A DNA stretch of 64,000 nucleotides from Fibrobacter sp. Lineage in GTDB: Bacteria > Fibrobacterota > Fibrobacteria > Fibrobacterales > Fibrobacteraceae. The position numbers were made by a program, and so were the translations under genes. The DNA lies in the NCBI GenBank assembly GCA_017526585.1, contig JAFXRC010000044.1, positions 1-64,000 of the forward strand, read 5' to 3'. Below, one piece after another: positions 23,936 through 31,753 of the stretch (within the stretch, counting starts at the first letter, position 1; every line of letters starts with the position of its first letter). The notes beneath the pieces were generated by a model. That model ran no database searches, was not told the origin of the DNA, and saw only the letters and a list, made by a program, of their open reading frames with translations.

Positions 23936-24631
23936 ATGATTTCTAAAAAAGTTCTTTTCCCCCTGGCTGCTGTTGCAATGGCTTCTTTCGTTGCCTGTGG
24001 CGATGATAGTTCCTCTGGCTCTCCGTCCTCTGATGCTGCTCCGGCAAGCATTCAGAAGTTCGAAGAAATTGATGACGTGGCATGCTCGCAGACGGCAAAC
24101 CTCTGTGCAAAGGTCTATCTGGTTGAACATAACGATACCTTGCAGTGCAATGGTACTCAGTGGAACACCATGATTAATGGCCAGCCTGTTGCCGGTTGCG
24201 AAAACGCTGCCCCGGTCGCCAATGACTCTGCCGCACAAGAACCGGCAGCACAAGATCCCGCTGCCAATGATCCTGCCGCCCAGGACCCCGCCGATCCGGG
24301 CGCTGGCGAAGAACCTGCCGGTCCGGGTGCTGGTGAAGAACCTGCCGGTCCGGGTGCTGGTGAAGAACCTGCTGGTCCGGGTGCCGGTGAAGAACCTGCT
24401 ACTGGTACGGTTGGTTGCATGAAGGCTGGTGTTTGTTCTGAAGGTCCCGCAGCATTGGCTTCTGAATGCTCAGCCGAAGAAGGCGAAGAGCTTCTTGATG
24501 CTTGCCCGGCTGGTGGCGAAGTCTGTGATATTGGCGAAGACGGTATCACGATGTACTTCTATGCAGACGCAGCTATGTCTTGTGACGACTATAAGGCGAT
24601 GATTGCGGCATTCTCTGAAATGGCGCAGTAA
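23936..24631 (+). CDS. Cys-rich lipoprotein with 9-residue tandem repeats, paralogue B
   Basis: The 231-residue protein begins MISKKVLFPLAAVAMASFVAC, almost identical to the preceding gene. It has the same N-terminal Cys module (VACSQTANLC ... LQCNG) and the same C-terminal module (CSEGPAAL, ACPAGGEVCDIGEDG). Between them is a low-complexity linker: AAQDPAAND-type units, then four exact or nearly exact copies of PGAGEEPAG. The start at 23936 has AAAGGAG at 6 nt. The two genes clearly arose by duplication, and this copy lost the middle domain or gained the repeat linker. Function is unknown. Confidence 0.75.
   Translation: MISKKVLFPLAAVAMASFVACGDDSSSGSPSSDAAPASIQKFEEIDDVACSQTANLCAKVYLVEHNDTLQCNGTQWNTMINGQPVAGCENAAPVANDSAAQEPAAQDPAANDPAAQDPADPGAGEEPAGPGAGEEPAGPGAGEEPAGPGAGEEPATGTVGCMKAGVCSEGPAALASECSAEEGEELLDACPAGGEVCDIGEDGITMYFYADAAMSCDDYKAMIAAFSEMAQ
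24293..24400 (+). repeat. Four tandem 27-bp coding repeats
   Basis: Four in-frame 27-bp units encode [DG]PGAGEEPA. Copies differ only at synonymous positions plus the first codon, so copy number could vary between strains. Confidence 0.85.
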
Positions 24632-24662
24632 TTCCCTAGCGAAAGCTAAAGGCATTTAAGCA

Positions 24663-24694
24663 AAAAGGCCCCCCGAAATTCGGGGAGCCTTTGC
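24663..24694 (+). terminator. Terminator of lipoprotein B
   Basis: GGCCCCCCG (24667-24675) pairs with CGGGGAGCC (24681-24689) and is followed by a short T tract. Confidence 0.75.
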
Positions 24695-24715
24695 TGTATC
24701 TAGAGGGAGTACTCT

Positions 24716-24827
24716 AAAGGACCGTTCGGCTCTATCGCATCAAGGCAATATTATATCGCCTCACTCTCGCTCCCACGACTCGTTAATACGAGTCGCATGT
24801 CGCTCACAAAGGACCGTTCGGCTCTAT
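24716..24827. repeat. 20-bp direct repeat flanking a perfect hairpin
   Basis: AAAGGACCGTTCGGCTCTAT occurs at 24716-24735 and again at 24808-24827. Between them is a perfect 8-bp stem, CGACTCGT (24776-24783) with ACGAGTCG (24788-24795). The stretch from 24695 to 24839 has no coding potential. Confidence 0.65.
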
Positions 24828-24839
24828 TGCACCGATAGT

Positions 24840-26522
24840 TTAAATTGCCGAGAGCAGGAATATGGCGAGCACCTGTCCGCTCAGGATGCGTAGCAGCATG
24901 GTCAGCGGATAGACGGATGCGTAGCCGATGTTCACCGCTTCGCTGTCGGCTTGTCCGTTCGCAAAGGCGAGGGCGGGCGGGTCGGTGGTGGCGCCGGCAA
25001 GCACGCCGCAGAGCGAGAGGAAATTCACCTTGAACACCAAGTGTCCGACGGTCGCCATGATGGCAAGCGGCAAGAAGGTGATAAGCGCTGCAAGCCCCAT
25101 GTAGTAAAGTCCATCGCCGTTCAGGAGCACGTCAAAGAACTTGATTCCCGCGTTAAGGCCTACGCAGCTCAGGAACAGCGTGAGGCCGAATTCGCGGAGC
25201 ATGAGGTTTGCGCTGTTTGCCATGAAGAAGTTCAGCGGACCGATCTTGCGCTTACGGCTCAGGAGGATCGCTACAATCAGCGGGCCGCCCGCAAGCCCGA
25301 GCTTGAGCGGGGTAGGCATCCCAGGGAGTGCTATTGGAATGCTTCCTACAATGACTCCCAGGAAGATGCCGAGGAACGCGGGCAATATTTCAGGGTGGTC
25401 AAGTGCGGTGAGCGAATTGCCCAGTTCCTTTGCCGCGGCTTCGATGCCTTCGGCGGGACCGACAAGTTTAAGTTTGTCAGCAAATTTGATGCGCAGGTCG
25501 AGGCGTCCCGTGAACTTGAATCCGCCACGAATGACGCGGCTTACGTTTACGCCGTAGCGTTCGGCGAGAACGAGCGAGCCAATGGTGCGTCCGAGAATCT
25601 TCTTGTTTGTGACTAGGATCGTTTTAACCTGGATGGGTTTTGCGGAATTGGAAGTGTAGGTCGTTATGGGTGCTTCGAGCTTCTTGCCGATGATTTTTTC
25701 CATGGCGGCAACGGCTTCGGGCATACCTACGATATGCAGCTTGTCGCCTTGTTCGATCACCGTTTTCCCGTTGGGGGTAAAAATGCTTTCGCCGCGTAGC
25801 AGGCGGGTCACCACGACTCCGCTCGAGATCAGGTTCGGGATATCCTTCAGCATGGTTCCGTACAGGTTCTGGTTGTCGACCGTAAGGCTGCAGGATTCGA
25901 TTTCCTTACTGTTTGCCGCGATGTCTGCCGCGTATTTTTCGGCTGCTGTCGCCGGGTTCTGCCTGAAGATGATCCGCGTGAGGATCATGACCAGGATGAT
26001 TCCTATGACGCCGAACGGATATGCAACAGCGTACCCGATACCCGTAAGGGATGTGTCCACCCCGGCCGCGGCAAAGGCTGAGTTAGCGGCTCCTAGGGAA
26101 GGCGTGTTCGTGACGGCGCCACAGAGCATTCCGATGAGCACGGGTACGTTGTTATGCATATCAGTAAAGAAGTACAGGCAGAGCGTCACGACGACGCCAA
26201 GCAGCACGATCCCTGTCGAGAGGATGTTCAGCACCAGGCCGTGGCGGCGTATGGAATCCATGAAGCCGGGACCTACCTGCATGCCGATGGTGTAGACGAA
26301 TAGGATTAAGCCGAATTCCTGGATGAAGTGGAGGACGTTCCCTTCGACGCGGAGGCCGAGATGTCCGAGCAGGATGCCTACAAAGAGCGCCCCTGCACCC
26401 CCGAGACTGATTCCCTTGACCTTGATTTTGCCCACCATGAGGCCGATGGCGGCCGTGAGCGCGATCGCCACAACCTGTTGCCCTACCGAGGGCTTCGTGA
26501 ATAAGTCGATTAACCAGTTCAT
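24840..26522 (-). CDS. AspT/YidE-type membrane transporter with two TrkA-C domains
   Basis: The 560-residue protein has about ten hydrophobic segments in two halves (about 10-180 and 375-558). A cytoplasmic region of about 200 residues between them holds two RCK/TrkA-C-like domains (GVVVTRLLRGESIFTPNGKTVIEQGDKLHIVG and RVIRGGFKFTGRLDL). Repeated signatures GAVTNTPSLGAA and GATTDPPALAF are typical of the aspartate:alanine antiporter (AspT) / YidE-YbjL family. The substrate is unknown; small anionic metabolites such as aspartate or succinate are plausible. A TAGGAT site precedes the ATG. Confidence 0.88.
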   Translation of the reverse strand: MNWLIDLFTKPSVGQQVVAIALTAAIGLMVGKIKVKGISLGGAGALFVGILLGHLGLRVEGNVLHFIQEFGLILFVYTIGMQVGPGFMDSIRRHGLVLNILSTGIVLLGVVVTLCLYFFTDMHNNVPVLIGMLCGAVTNTPSLGAANSAFAAAGVDTSLTGIGYAVAYPFGVIGIILVMILTRIIFRQNPATAAEKYAADIAANSKEIESCSLTVDNQNLYGTMLKDIPNLISSGVVVTRLLRGESIFTPNGKTVIEQGDKLHIVGMPEAVAAMEKIIGKKLEAPITTYTSNSAKPIQVKTILVTNKKILGRTIGSLVLAERYGVNVSRVIRGGFKFTGRLDLRIKFADKLKLVGPAEGIEAAAKELGNSLTALDHPEILPAFLGIFLGVIVGSIPIALPGMPTPLKLGLAGGPLIVAILLSRKRKIGPLNFFMANSANLMLREFGLTLFLSCVGLNAGIKFFDVLLNGDGLYYMGLAALITFLPLAIMATVGHLVFKVNFLSLCGVLAGATTDPPALAFANGQADSEAVNIGYASVYPLTMLLRILSGQVLAIFLLSAI

Positions 26523-26599
26523 AGTAATCCTAAGATTTCGCCTACGGCGCTTTGGTTTGGTTGTCTAGGTGGTGGAAGGCTAATAAATATAATTCAGAA

Positions 26600-27166
26600 T
26601 TATTTCTTGATGCAACGGACAGAGGCTGCGATACTTTTGTTGAAGTGCTCGTAGGTGATTGTGGAGTCAGTGATGCGAACGAGATAGGCTCTGGAGTCGT
26701 CATAGGCTTCGTTTGTCCAGAAGCTTGCGCTGGCGTCCTTGTCGGCGAACTTGCCATCGAAATACCTGAATCCTGCAAATTTCACGTTGAAGCTGCCCGC
26801 CTTCTTGAGCTCTTCGACGGTTGCCTTGCCGAAGGCTGCCTGGTAATCCTTTTGGGTGGGGAGTGCCCAGCCGTTAGGGCAAAGGGCCGTGTTTGCGGCA
26901 TTCCATGTATAGAGTCGTCCCATTTGGTCGCAGTTGGCGTGGTCGTTCCCGTAGCACACGCTGGAGTCGGGAATGTAGGTGCCCATGTTTTCGGCGGTCC
27001 AGACGGCCTCTCCGATTTTCATGGTCTTGTAAACTTTTTCGGGGCAGGAGAGCGTGCTCGCGGCTTCGTCGTAGTTGCAGACATTGGCCTGTTCGCAACC
27101 GCTGAAAACGATGGCGGCAGCAAGTGCGGTGGCAATAAGTACAGCGGCTTTAAAAATCTTTTTCAT
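26600..27166 (-). CDS. FISUMP-domain lipoprotein
   Basis: The 188-residue protein starts at the ATG at 27166 (AAGGAG at 6 nt), with a signal peptide and lipobox FSGC. A FISUMP domain follows with its marker motifs in order: AVWTAENMGTY, VCYGNDHANCDQMGRLYTWNAA, LCPNGWALPTQKDY and the ending SVRCIKK. FISUMP proteins are abundant surface or periplasmic lipoproteins of Fibrobacter with unclear function. The gene is divergent from a LysR regulator and has the LysR-box promoter D, so it is the most likely direct target of that regulator. Confidence 0.88.
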   Translation of the reverse strand: MKKIFKAAVLIATALAAAIVFSGCEQANVCNYDEAASTLSCPEKVYKTMKIGEAVWTAENMGTYIPDSSVCYGNDHANCDQMGRLYTWNAANTALCPNGWALPTQKDYQAAFGKATVEELKKAGSFNVKFAGFRYFDGKFADKDASASFWTNEAYDDSRAYLVRITDSTITYEHFNKSIAASVRCIKK

Positions 27167-27203
27167 GGAAAACTCCTTGGGGTGTTGTTTTTTTTCAAGC
27201 CGA

Positions 27204-27269
27204 AATTTAGAACACTCTCTTGCCATTGTCTAATAGATTATTTATATTAAAACAATCAATTATTTTGAT
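27204..27269 (-). promoter_or_regulatory. LysR-type box plus promoter for the FISUMP gene
   Basis: On the minus strand: ATCAA-AATAA-TTGAT (27269-27255, identical to 5686-5700), 22 nt, TAGACA (27232-27227), 17 nt, TAAATT (27209-27204). The box centre is at about -65. The same box covers about +1 to +15 of the predicted LysR-gene transcript. Confidence 0.75.
27220..27248 (+). promoter_or_regulatory. Promoter of the LysR-type regulator gene
   Basis: TTGCCA (27220-27225), a 17-nt spacer and TATATT (27243-27248) place the start near 27255, the first base of the 15-bp LysR box. Binding there would block this promoter, which implies negative autoregulation. Confidence 0.65.
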
Positions 27270-27293
27270 GAATCGAAAAGGAGAGCCCATAAA

Positions 27294-28172
27294 ATGGAAC
27301 TCACGCATATCAAATACTTCTTGGAAGTGGCACGTACCGAACATGTGACCAAGAGCGCGCAGACACTCTGCATTGTGCAGCCTGCGCTCACGCATGCACT
27401 CCACAAGCTCGAAGACGAACTGGGCGTAAAGCTGTTCCAGTCGAGTGGCAGAAACATCAAGCTCACCGAGGCGGGCAACTATTTTTATAAGAAGGTAAAG
27501 CCGCTTTACGAAGACATCGAGGCTCTCCCCGCAAGACTCCGCGCCAAGTCTGATACGCAGACCGTGACGGTTAGCCTTAAGGTTCTTGCCGCATCTTCGT
27601 TCGTGACTAACGCAGTCGTGCAGTTCAAGAAGCAGGCTCCGGACCTTCGCTTTTATCTGGTTCAGCGTGAAGAATCCACTCTGTACGATATCTGCATTCA
27701 GACTTTCGCCAACTATCACGAACCGGAAAAGAAGAATCCCGACGAAGAAACCTTCGTGTGCTCCGAGAACATCTATTTGGCGGTACCCAATACGGCTGAA
27801 TTCAAGAAGCGCGACAGCATCTCGCTGCATGAACTGGGCGATACCAACTTCATCGGTCTTTACGGCTCCAAGCAGTTGCATACCATCTGTGAAGACTACT
27901 GTAACCGCATCGGATTCAAGTCGCATGTCGTTTTCGAAAGTGACAACGCCCTTGCCGTGAAGGATGCCATTGCAAGCGGTCTCGGCGTGGGCTTCTGGCC
28001 TGAATTCTCCTGGGGCAAGATCAATAACCGCAAGATCAAGCTCCTCAAAATTACCGATGCGGAGTTCAAGCGCGACATCGTGATTACGCTCGTGAAAATC
28101 AAGCAGGACAATTCAAGGACGGAAGCGTTCTTCAAATTCCTGGTGTCGATGTTGAAGAAGGCCTCCAAGTAA
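27294..28172 (+). CDS. LysR-family transcriptional regulator
   Basis: The 292-residue protein has the N-terminal winged helix-turn-helix of LysR regulators (LTHIKYFLEVARTEHVTKSA, PALTHALHKLEDELGVKLFQ). An effector-binding domain follows (about 90-290) with the usual features (NFIGLYGSKQLH, ASGLGVGFWPE). GGAG lies 13 nt before the ATG. It is divergent from the FISUMP lipoprotein gene, the classical LysR layout. A 15-bp T-N11-A palindrome lies at its predicted transcription start and at -65 of the divergent gene, and closely related boxes occur upstream of the genes at 5799, 9011 and 9264. The effector is unknown. Confidence 0.92.
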   Translation: MELTHIKYFLEVARTEHVTKSAQTLCIVQPALTHALHKLEDELGVKLFQSSGRNIKLTEAGNYFYKKVKPLYEDIEALPARLRAKSDTQTVTVSLKVLAASSFVTNAVVQFKKQAPDLRFYLVQREESTLYDICIQTFANYHEPEKKNPDEETFVCSENIYLAVPNTAEFKKRDSISLHELGDTNFIGLYGSKQLHTICEDYCNRIGFKSHVVFESDNALAVKDAIASGLGVGFWPEFSWGKINNRKIKLLKITDAEFKRDIVITLVKIKQDNSRTEAFFKFLVSMLKKASK

Positions 28173-28276
28173 CGCAAACAATTGATACAGCGGTATACAA
28201 AATTACCGCTTTTTCTATAACACCCTCTGAAAAAAGAGGATATTTTCTCCTTTGGATGTTAAAATAAGGGATGATT

Positions 28277-29911
28277 ATGCTCAAAAAAATCTTGACCGCA
28301 GGCGTTTTCAGCGCTGTTGCGCTTACCGCAGCTCCACTCCTCACTAATGGTGATTTGTCTTACGGTGACGGTGGTTGGTATGTTTGGAACAACCCCGATG
28401 GTCCTGCCAAGTACGAAAGCAAAATTGGCGAAATGGGTCTCGGTGTCGATGGAAGCGAGGGCGTAAAGCTTACGGTGACCGAACTTCCGAACCCGACTTG
28501 GGGACTTCAGTTGCAACCGCCCAAGTGGCTCGCCGATTCCGCCTACTACAAGCTCACCTTCAAGGCGAAGGGCAACATGCCTATCAACGCCATTGTGCAG
28601 GGAGGCCCTCCCGATTGGCGCCAGAAAGAAAGCGCCTCGTTCATGCTCACCAAGGACTGGAAGGAATATTCCATGATTTTCCTTGCCGACCAGAAGGGTT
28701 ACGGAGTGAATAACGTGACTTTCCACGTGGGACTTGCCAAGGGCTGGCTCCAGATGGATGATGTGGAAATCGAGAAGATCGAAGGCATGGATGACATGAG
28801 CTGGTACAACAATTCCGCCGCACGCATCGACAGCCTGCGCAAAAAGGAATTGACGCTTAAGGCTGCCCCCGGCACCCAGGTGAAGGTGGAACTCATGCGA
28901 CACGCGTTCCCCTTCGGCACAGCACTCGCCCTTTACCCCAGCAAGGACAGCGTCGAAACCTGGTACCGCAAGACCGCCAATAAGTACTTCTGGTACGGCG
29001 TTCCCGAAAACCAGTTCAAGTGGCCGGAATACGAACCCAAGAAGGGCAAAATCCGCCGCGACGAATTCAAGCAGTACCTCGACTACGTGAAGGACTACAA
29101 CTGGGGATTCCGCGCACACGCCCTCATGTGGGGTATCCAGGGTTACGGCTACGACAAGCATTTCAGTTTCAAGGGCAGCTGCAAGGATATCGGCGAAAAG
29201 CTCAAGGCACGCATTACCCGCGACATGACAGAATACAAGGGCCGCATCAAGGAATACGACGTATGGAACGAAGTCTTCCACGAACCCTTCGTGTTCAACA
29301 AGTGCGGCTGGGATTTGCTGGATAGCGCCCACATTTGGGCCCATAAGGCAGACCCCGACGCGCGACTTTTCATCAACGAATACAACGTCGTTGTCGCCGG
29401 CGAAACCGACCGCCTCTACGACATCGTCAAAGGAATGCTTGACCGCAAGGTGCCTGTACACGGAATCGGCGTGCAATGCCATTTTGGCGACCGTCAGCTG
29501 AACCCGGCCTTCATCAAGGCGCGCCTCGACAGGCTCGGCTCTTTGGGCCTCCCCATCAAGGTCACCGAACTTGACTTTGGCGACTGGCAGAAGGGCATGT
29601 ACTTTGGCGAAGACGAACAGGCCCGCCGCTACGAGATGTTCCTGCGCATCGCCTTCAGCCACCCGGCGGTCGAGGGCATTGTGCTGTGGGGCTTCTGGGA
29701 TAACCGCCACTGGGTTAAAAACGGCGGCATCATCGCTGCCGACGGTCGCGAAAAGCCCGCCGCCAAGCTCATTTACGACTTGTGGCACAAGGTGTGGACC
29801 ACCAACGGAACGTTCAAGGCAGACGAAAACGGCGTCGTAAAGTTCCGCGGCTACCCCGGCAAGTACAAAGTAACCATCGGCGACAAGTCCGAAATGGTGG
29901 AGTTGAAATAA
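28277..29911 (+). CDS. GH10 endo-1,4-beta-xylanase with N-terminal CBM
   Basis: The 544-residue exported enzyme has a signal peptide (about 1-20) and an N-terminal beta-sandwich CBM (about 22-170, CBM4/9-like: LLTNGDLSYGDGGWYVW). The GH10 barrel (about 190-505) and a short C-terminal beta module follow. The catalytic acid/base is E332 in YDVWNEVFHEP and the nucleophile is E431 in IKVTELDFG, both standard GH10 motifs; the LWGFWDNRHW segment also fits. The ATG at 28277 is preferred over that at 28271 because AAGGG lies at the right distance. It cuts xylan backbone, complementing the CE2 esterase. A degenerate hairpin terminator follows at 29971. Confidence 0.95.
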   Translation: MLKKILTAGVFSAVALTAAPLLTNGDLSYGDGGWYVWNNPDGPAKYESKIGEMGLGVDGSEGVKLTVTELPNPTWGLQLQPPKWLADSAYYKLTFKAKGNMPINAIVQGGPPDWRQKESASFMLTKDWKEYSMIFLADQKGYGVNNVTFHVGLAKGWLQMDDVEIEKIEGMDDMSWYNNSAARIDSLRKKELTLKAAPGTQVKVELMRHAFPFGTALALYPSKDSVETWYRKTANKYFWYGVPENQFKWPEYEPKKGKIRRDEFKQYLDYVKDYNWGFRAHALMWGIQGYGYDKHFSFKGSCKDIGEKLKARITRDMTEYKGRIKEYDVWNEVFHEPFVFNKCGWDLLDSAHIWAHKADPDARLFINEYNVVVAGETDRLYDIVKGMLDRKVPVHGIGVQCHFGDRQLNPAFIKARLDRLGSLGLPIKVTELDFGDWQKGMYFGEDEQARRYEMFLRIAFSHPAVEGIVLWGFWDNRHWVKNGGIIAADGREKPAAKLIYDLWHKVWTTNGTFKADENGVVKFRGYPGKYKVTIGDKSEMVELK

Positions 29912-29920
29912 TATGAAAGT

Positions 29921-29954
29921 GTCATCCTGAGCGAGCGAAGCGAGTCGAAGGATT
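29921..29954 (+). repeat. Dispersed GTCATCCTGAGCG...GAGTCGAAGGAT repeat, copy 1
   Basis: GTCATCCTGAGCG, then an internal palindrome (GCGAGCGAAGCGAG), then GTCGAAGGATT. A longer copy lies at 32995-33038. Both sit just after a stop codon. Confidence 0.7.
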
Positions 29955-29970
29955 TATAGCGAATTGCTCA

Positions 29971-29999
29971 AAAGATGCTCCCCTGCGGGGCATCTTTTT
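29971..29999 (+). terminator. Terminator after the GH10 gene
   Basis: AAAGATGC...CCCC pairs with GGGGCATCTTT (small bulge) and ends in five T. Confidence 0.75.
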
Positions 30000-30035
30000 C
30001 TATTATTTCCCTAAACATATTTAAGTGAGGAAAAC

Positions 30036-30800
30036 ATGAAGAGTCTCTATAAAATTGTAATCCTTTCCTGTGCCACGGCGTTCATGGCCTGCGACGATTC
30101 CACCTCGGCAAGCGATAACGGTGGTGATTCTACGGCCTGTAGCGAAGTGACGAAGGCGGACTGCCCTGCAACGCTTGCAGAAGGAACCATCTGCGATAGC
30201 CGCGACGGGCATGTCTACAAGATTACGACTGTCGGCTCGCAGGTCTGGATGGCAGAGAACTTGAACTATTATTCCTGCAGCATCAAGGATGCTAGCTGGT
30301 GCTATGGTGACAATGCCGAAAATTGCGACAAGTACGGCCGCCTGTACAGCTGGACTGCAGCGATGGGAATTGATAAATCCTACCAGACTGAGTACGCAAA
30401 CCTGACCGGGGTGCAGCGTGGCAACTGCCCCGAGGGATTCCACATGCCGTCCGAAGCCGAATGGAGTGATTTCTACGACTTCGTAGCGGATTACGCTATA
30501 GAACAGAGCAACGATGAAGGCGCCGTCGTTCGTGCCAAGGGAATGTGGCCGGACGAACCGTCGTATTATCCGGCGACAGATGATTTCGGATTCGCGATGT
30601 TGCCGGCTGGAAGAAAAAACTTTACCGGTTATGAAGAACTTGGCGAAAAGGCATTTTTCTGGACTGCGGACGAAGACCATCGTGATGTTGTCGGTGGTCC
30701 TCGCAATGTCGGCATCTGGACCGTGTCGAGCATGTTCGGCTTTGGCGGCGGCTCGCTCATGAAGGACGAAGGCCTCTCCGTGCGCTGCGTGAAGGACTAA
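30036..30800 (+). CDS. FISUMP-domain lipoprotein
   Basis: The 254-residue protein has a lipoprotein signal (lipobox FMAC followed by DDSTSASD), a short Cys-containing linker and a full-length FISUMP domain. The motifs in order are ICDSRDGHVYKITTVGSQVW, MAENLNYYS, SWCYGDNAENCDKYGRLYSW, NCPEGFHMPSEAEW, GFAMLPAGRK and the ending LSVRCVKD. This is a textbook family member, longer than the one at 26600. It stands between two terminators, so it is monocistronic. Function is unknown; the position next to a xylanase does not prove a role in xylan use. Confidence 0.9.
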   Translation: MKSLYKIVILSCATAFMACDDSTSASDNGGDSTACSEVTKADCPATLAEGTICDSRDGHVYKITTVGSQVWMAENLNYYSCSIKDASWCYGDNAENCDKYGRLYSWTAAMGIDKSYQTEYANLTGVQRGNCPEGFHMPSEAEWSDFYDFVADYAIEQSNDEGAVVRAKGMWPDEPSYYPATDDFGFAMLPAGRKNFTGYEELGEKAFFWTADEDHRDVVGGPRNVGIWTVSSMFGFGGGSLMKDEGLSVRCVKD

Positions 30801-30821
30801 AAAATTTCCGCATAAACGAAA

Positions 30822-30855
30822 ATGCCCCGCGAAAAAAAATCGCGGGGTTTTCTTT
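30822..30855 (+). terminator. Terminator of the FISUMP gene
   Basis: CCCCGCGA (30825-30832) pairs with TCGCGGGG (30840-30847) around an A-rich loop, followed by a T tract. Confidence 0.85.
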
Positions 30856-30866
30856 ATGGTTTGCTC

Positions 30867-30900
30867 AACGAGTCGAGCGGTCTAACGAGTCGAGCAGTCT
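30867..30900. repeat. 17-bp tandem duplication
   Basis: AACGAGTCGAGCGGTCT and AACGAGTCGAGCAGTCT lie head to tail between the FISUMP and rubrerythrin genes. Confidence 0.7.
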
Positions 30901-30994
30901 TCTGTGAGCAACAAAGCCCTCGGGTGTTAACCGAGGGCGGTTGCGAGAGCGCGAGCCAATGGTAAGAACTGAGTTGATTTCAGCTCGCGCGGTC

Positions 30995-31534
30995 TTAATA
31001 GTTTTCAGCAGTAACTTCGAAGAAGGACTGCGGGTGGGCGCACACCGGGCATGCTGCCGGGGCCTTGGTACCCACGACAATGTGACCGCAGTTGCGGCAT
31101 TCCCACACCTTGACTTCGCTCTTTTCGAAGACAGCTGCTGTTTCCACGTTCTTCAGCAGGGCGCGGTAGCGTTCTTCGTGGCGCTTCTCGATGGCGGCGA
31201 CCATGCGGAACTTGTTGGCTAGGGCCTTGAAGCCTTCGGCTTCGGCGGTCTTTGCGAAGTCCTCGTACATGTCGGTCCATTCGTAGTTTTCGCCGTCGGC
31301 GGCAGCCTTCAGGTTCGCGGCGGTGTCACCGATGCCGTCAAGTTCCTTGAACCACATCTTGGCGTGTTCCTTTTCGTTGTCGGCGGTCTTCAGGAACAGT
31401 TCAGCAATCTGTTCGTAGCCTTCTTTCTTGGCGCAGCTTGCAAAGTAGGTGTACTTGTTGCGAGCCTGGGATTCGCCTGCGAAGGCTGCCTGGAGGTTCT
31501 TTTCGGTCTGGGTTCCGGCGTACTTGTTTGCCAT
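30995..31534 (-). CDS. rbr: Rubrerythrin
   Basis: The 179-residue protein has the ferritin-like diiron domain (Glu ligands in [33 protein letters not shown] and [10 protein letters not shown] segments) and a C-terminal rubredoxin-like iron site with two CxxC pairs (CRNC and CPVC). It reduces hydrogen peroxide in the cytoplasm of anaerobes, with electrons from rubredoxin or NADH systems. The start is the ATG at 31534 (GAGGAAATT just upstream); the frame open further upstream is not used. It is monocistronic. Confidence 0.95.
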   Translation of the reverse strand: MANKYAGTQTEKNLQAAFAGESQARNKYTYFASCAKKEGYEQIAELFLKTADNEKEHAKMWFKELDGIGDTAANLKAAADGENYEWTDMYEDFAKTAEAEGFKALANKFRMVAAIEKRHEERYRALLKNVETAAVFEKSEVKVWECRNCGHIVVGTKAPAACPVCAHPQSFFEVTAENY

Positions 31535-31753
31535 AATTTCCTCTTCTTTGGGTTGTGGGTCGTGTGGCCCTTGTATGTGTCTTAATCTGAATATAACATA
31601 TTCTTTATGGATAAACTTAAAACTCGCAAAAAAAATGAAAAAAGTCTGTGGATTTATTGGGGATAACTTCAATTTGAATAGAACATTTTTCTTACGCTTT
31701 TGCATATGTTAAAAAACAAAGCTATTTTAATAGCGTAATTGGAGTTTTATCGT

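Noticed and set aside
28259..29788. 509-codon minus-strand frame opposite the GH10 xylanase
   Set aside because: The plus strand carries both GH10 catalytic motifs, a CBM and a signal peptide. The minus frame is a codon-bias shadow.
30867..30900. Short tandem repeat considered as a CRISPR start
   Set aside because: Only two head-to-tail copies of 17 bp without spacers, and no cas genes anywhere in the window.
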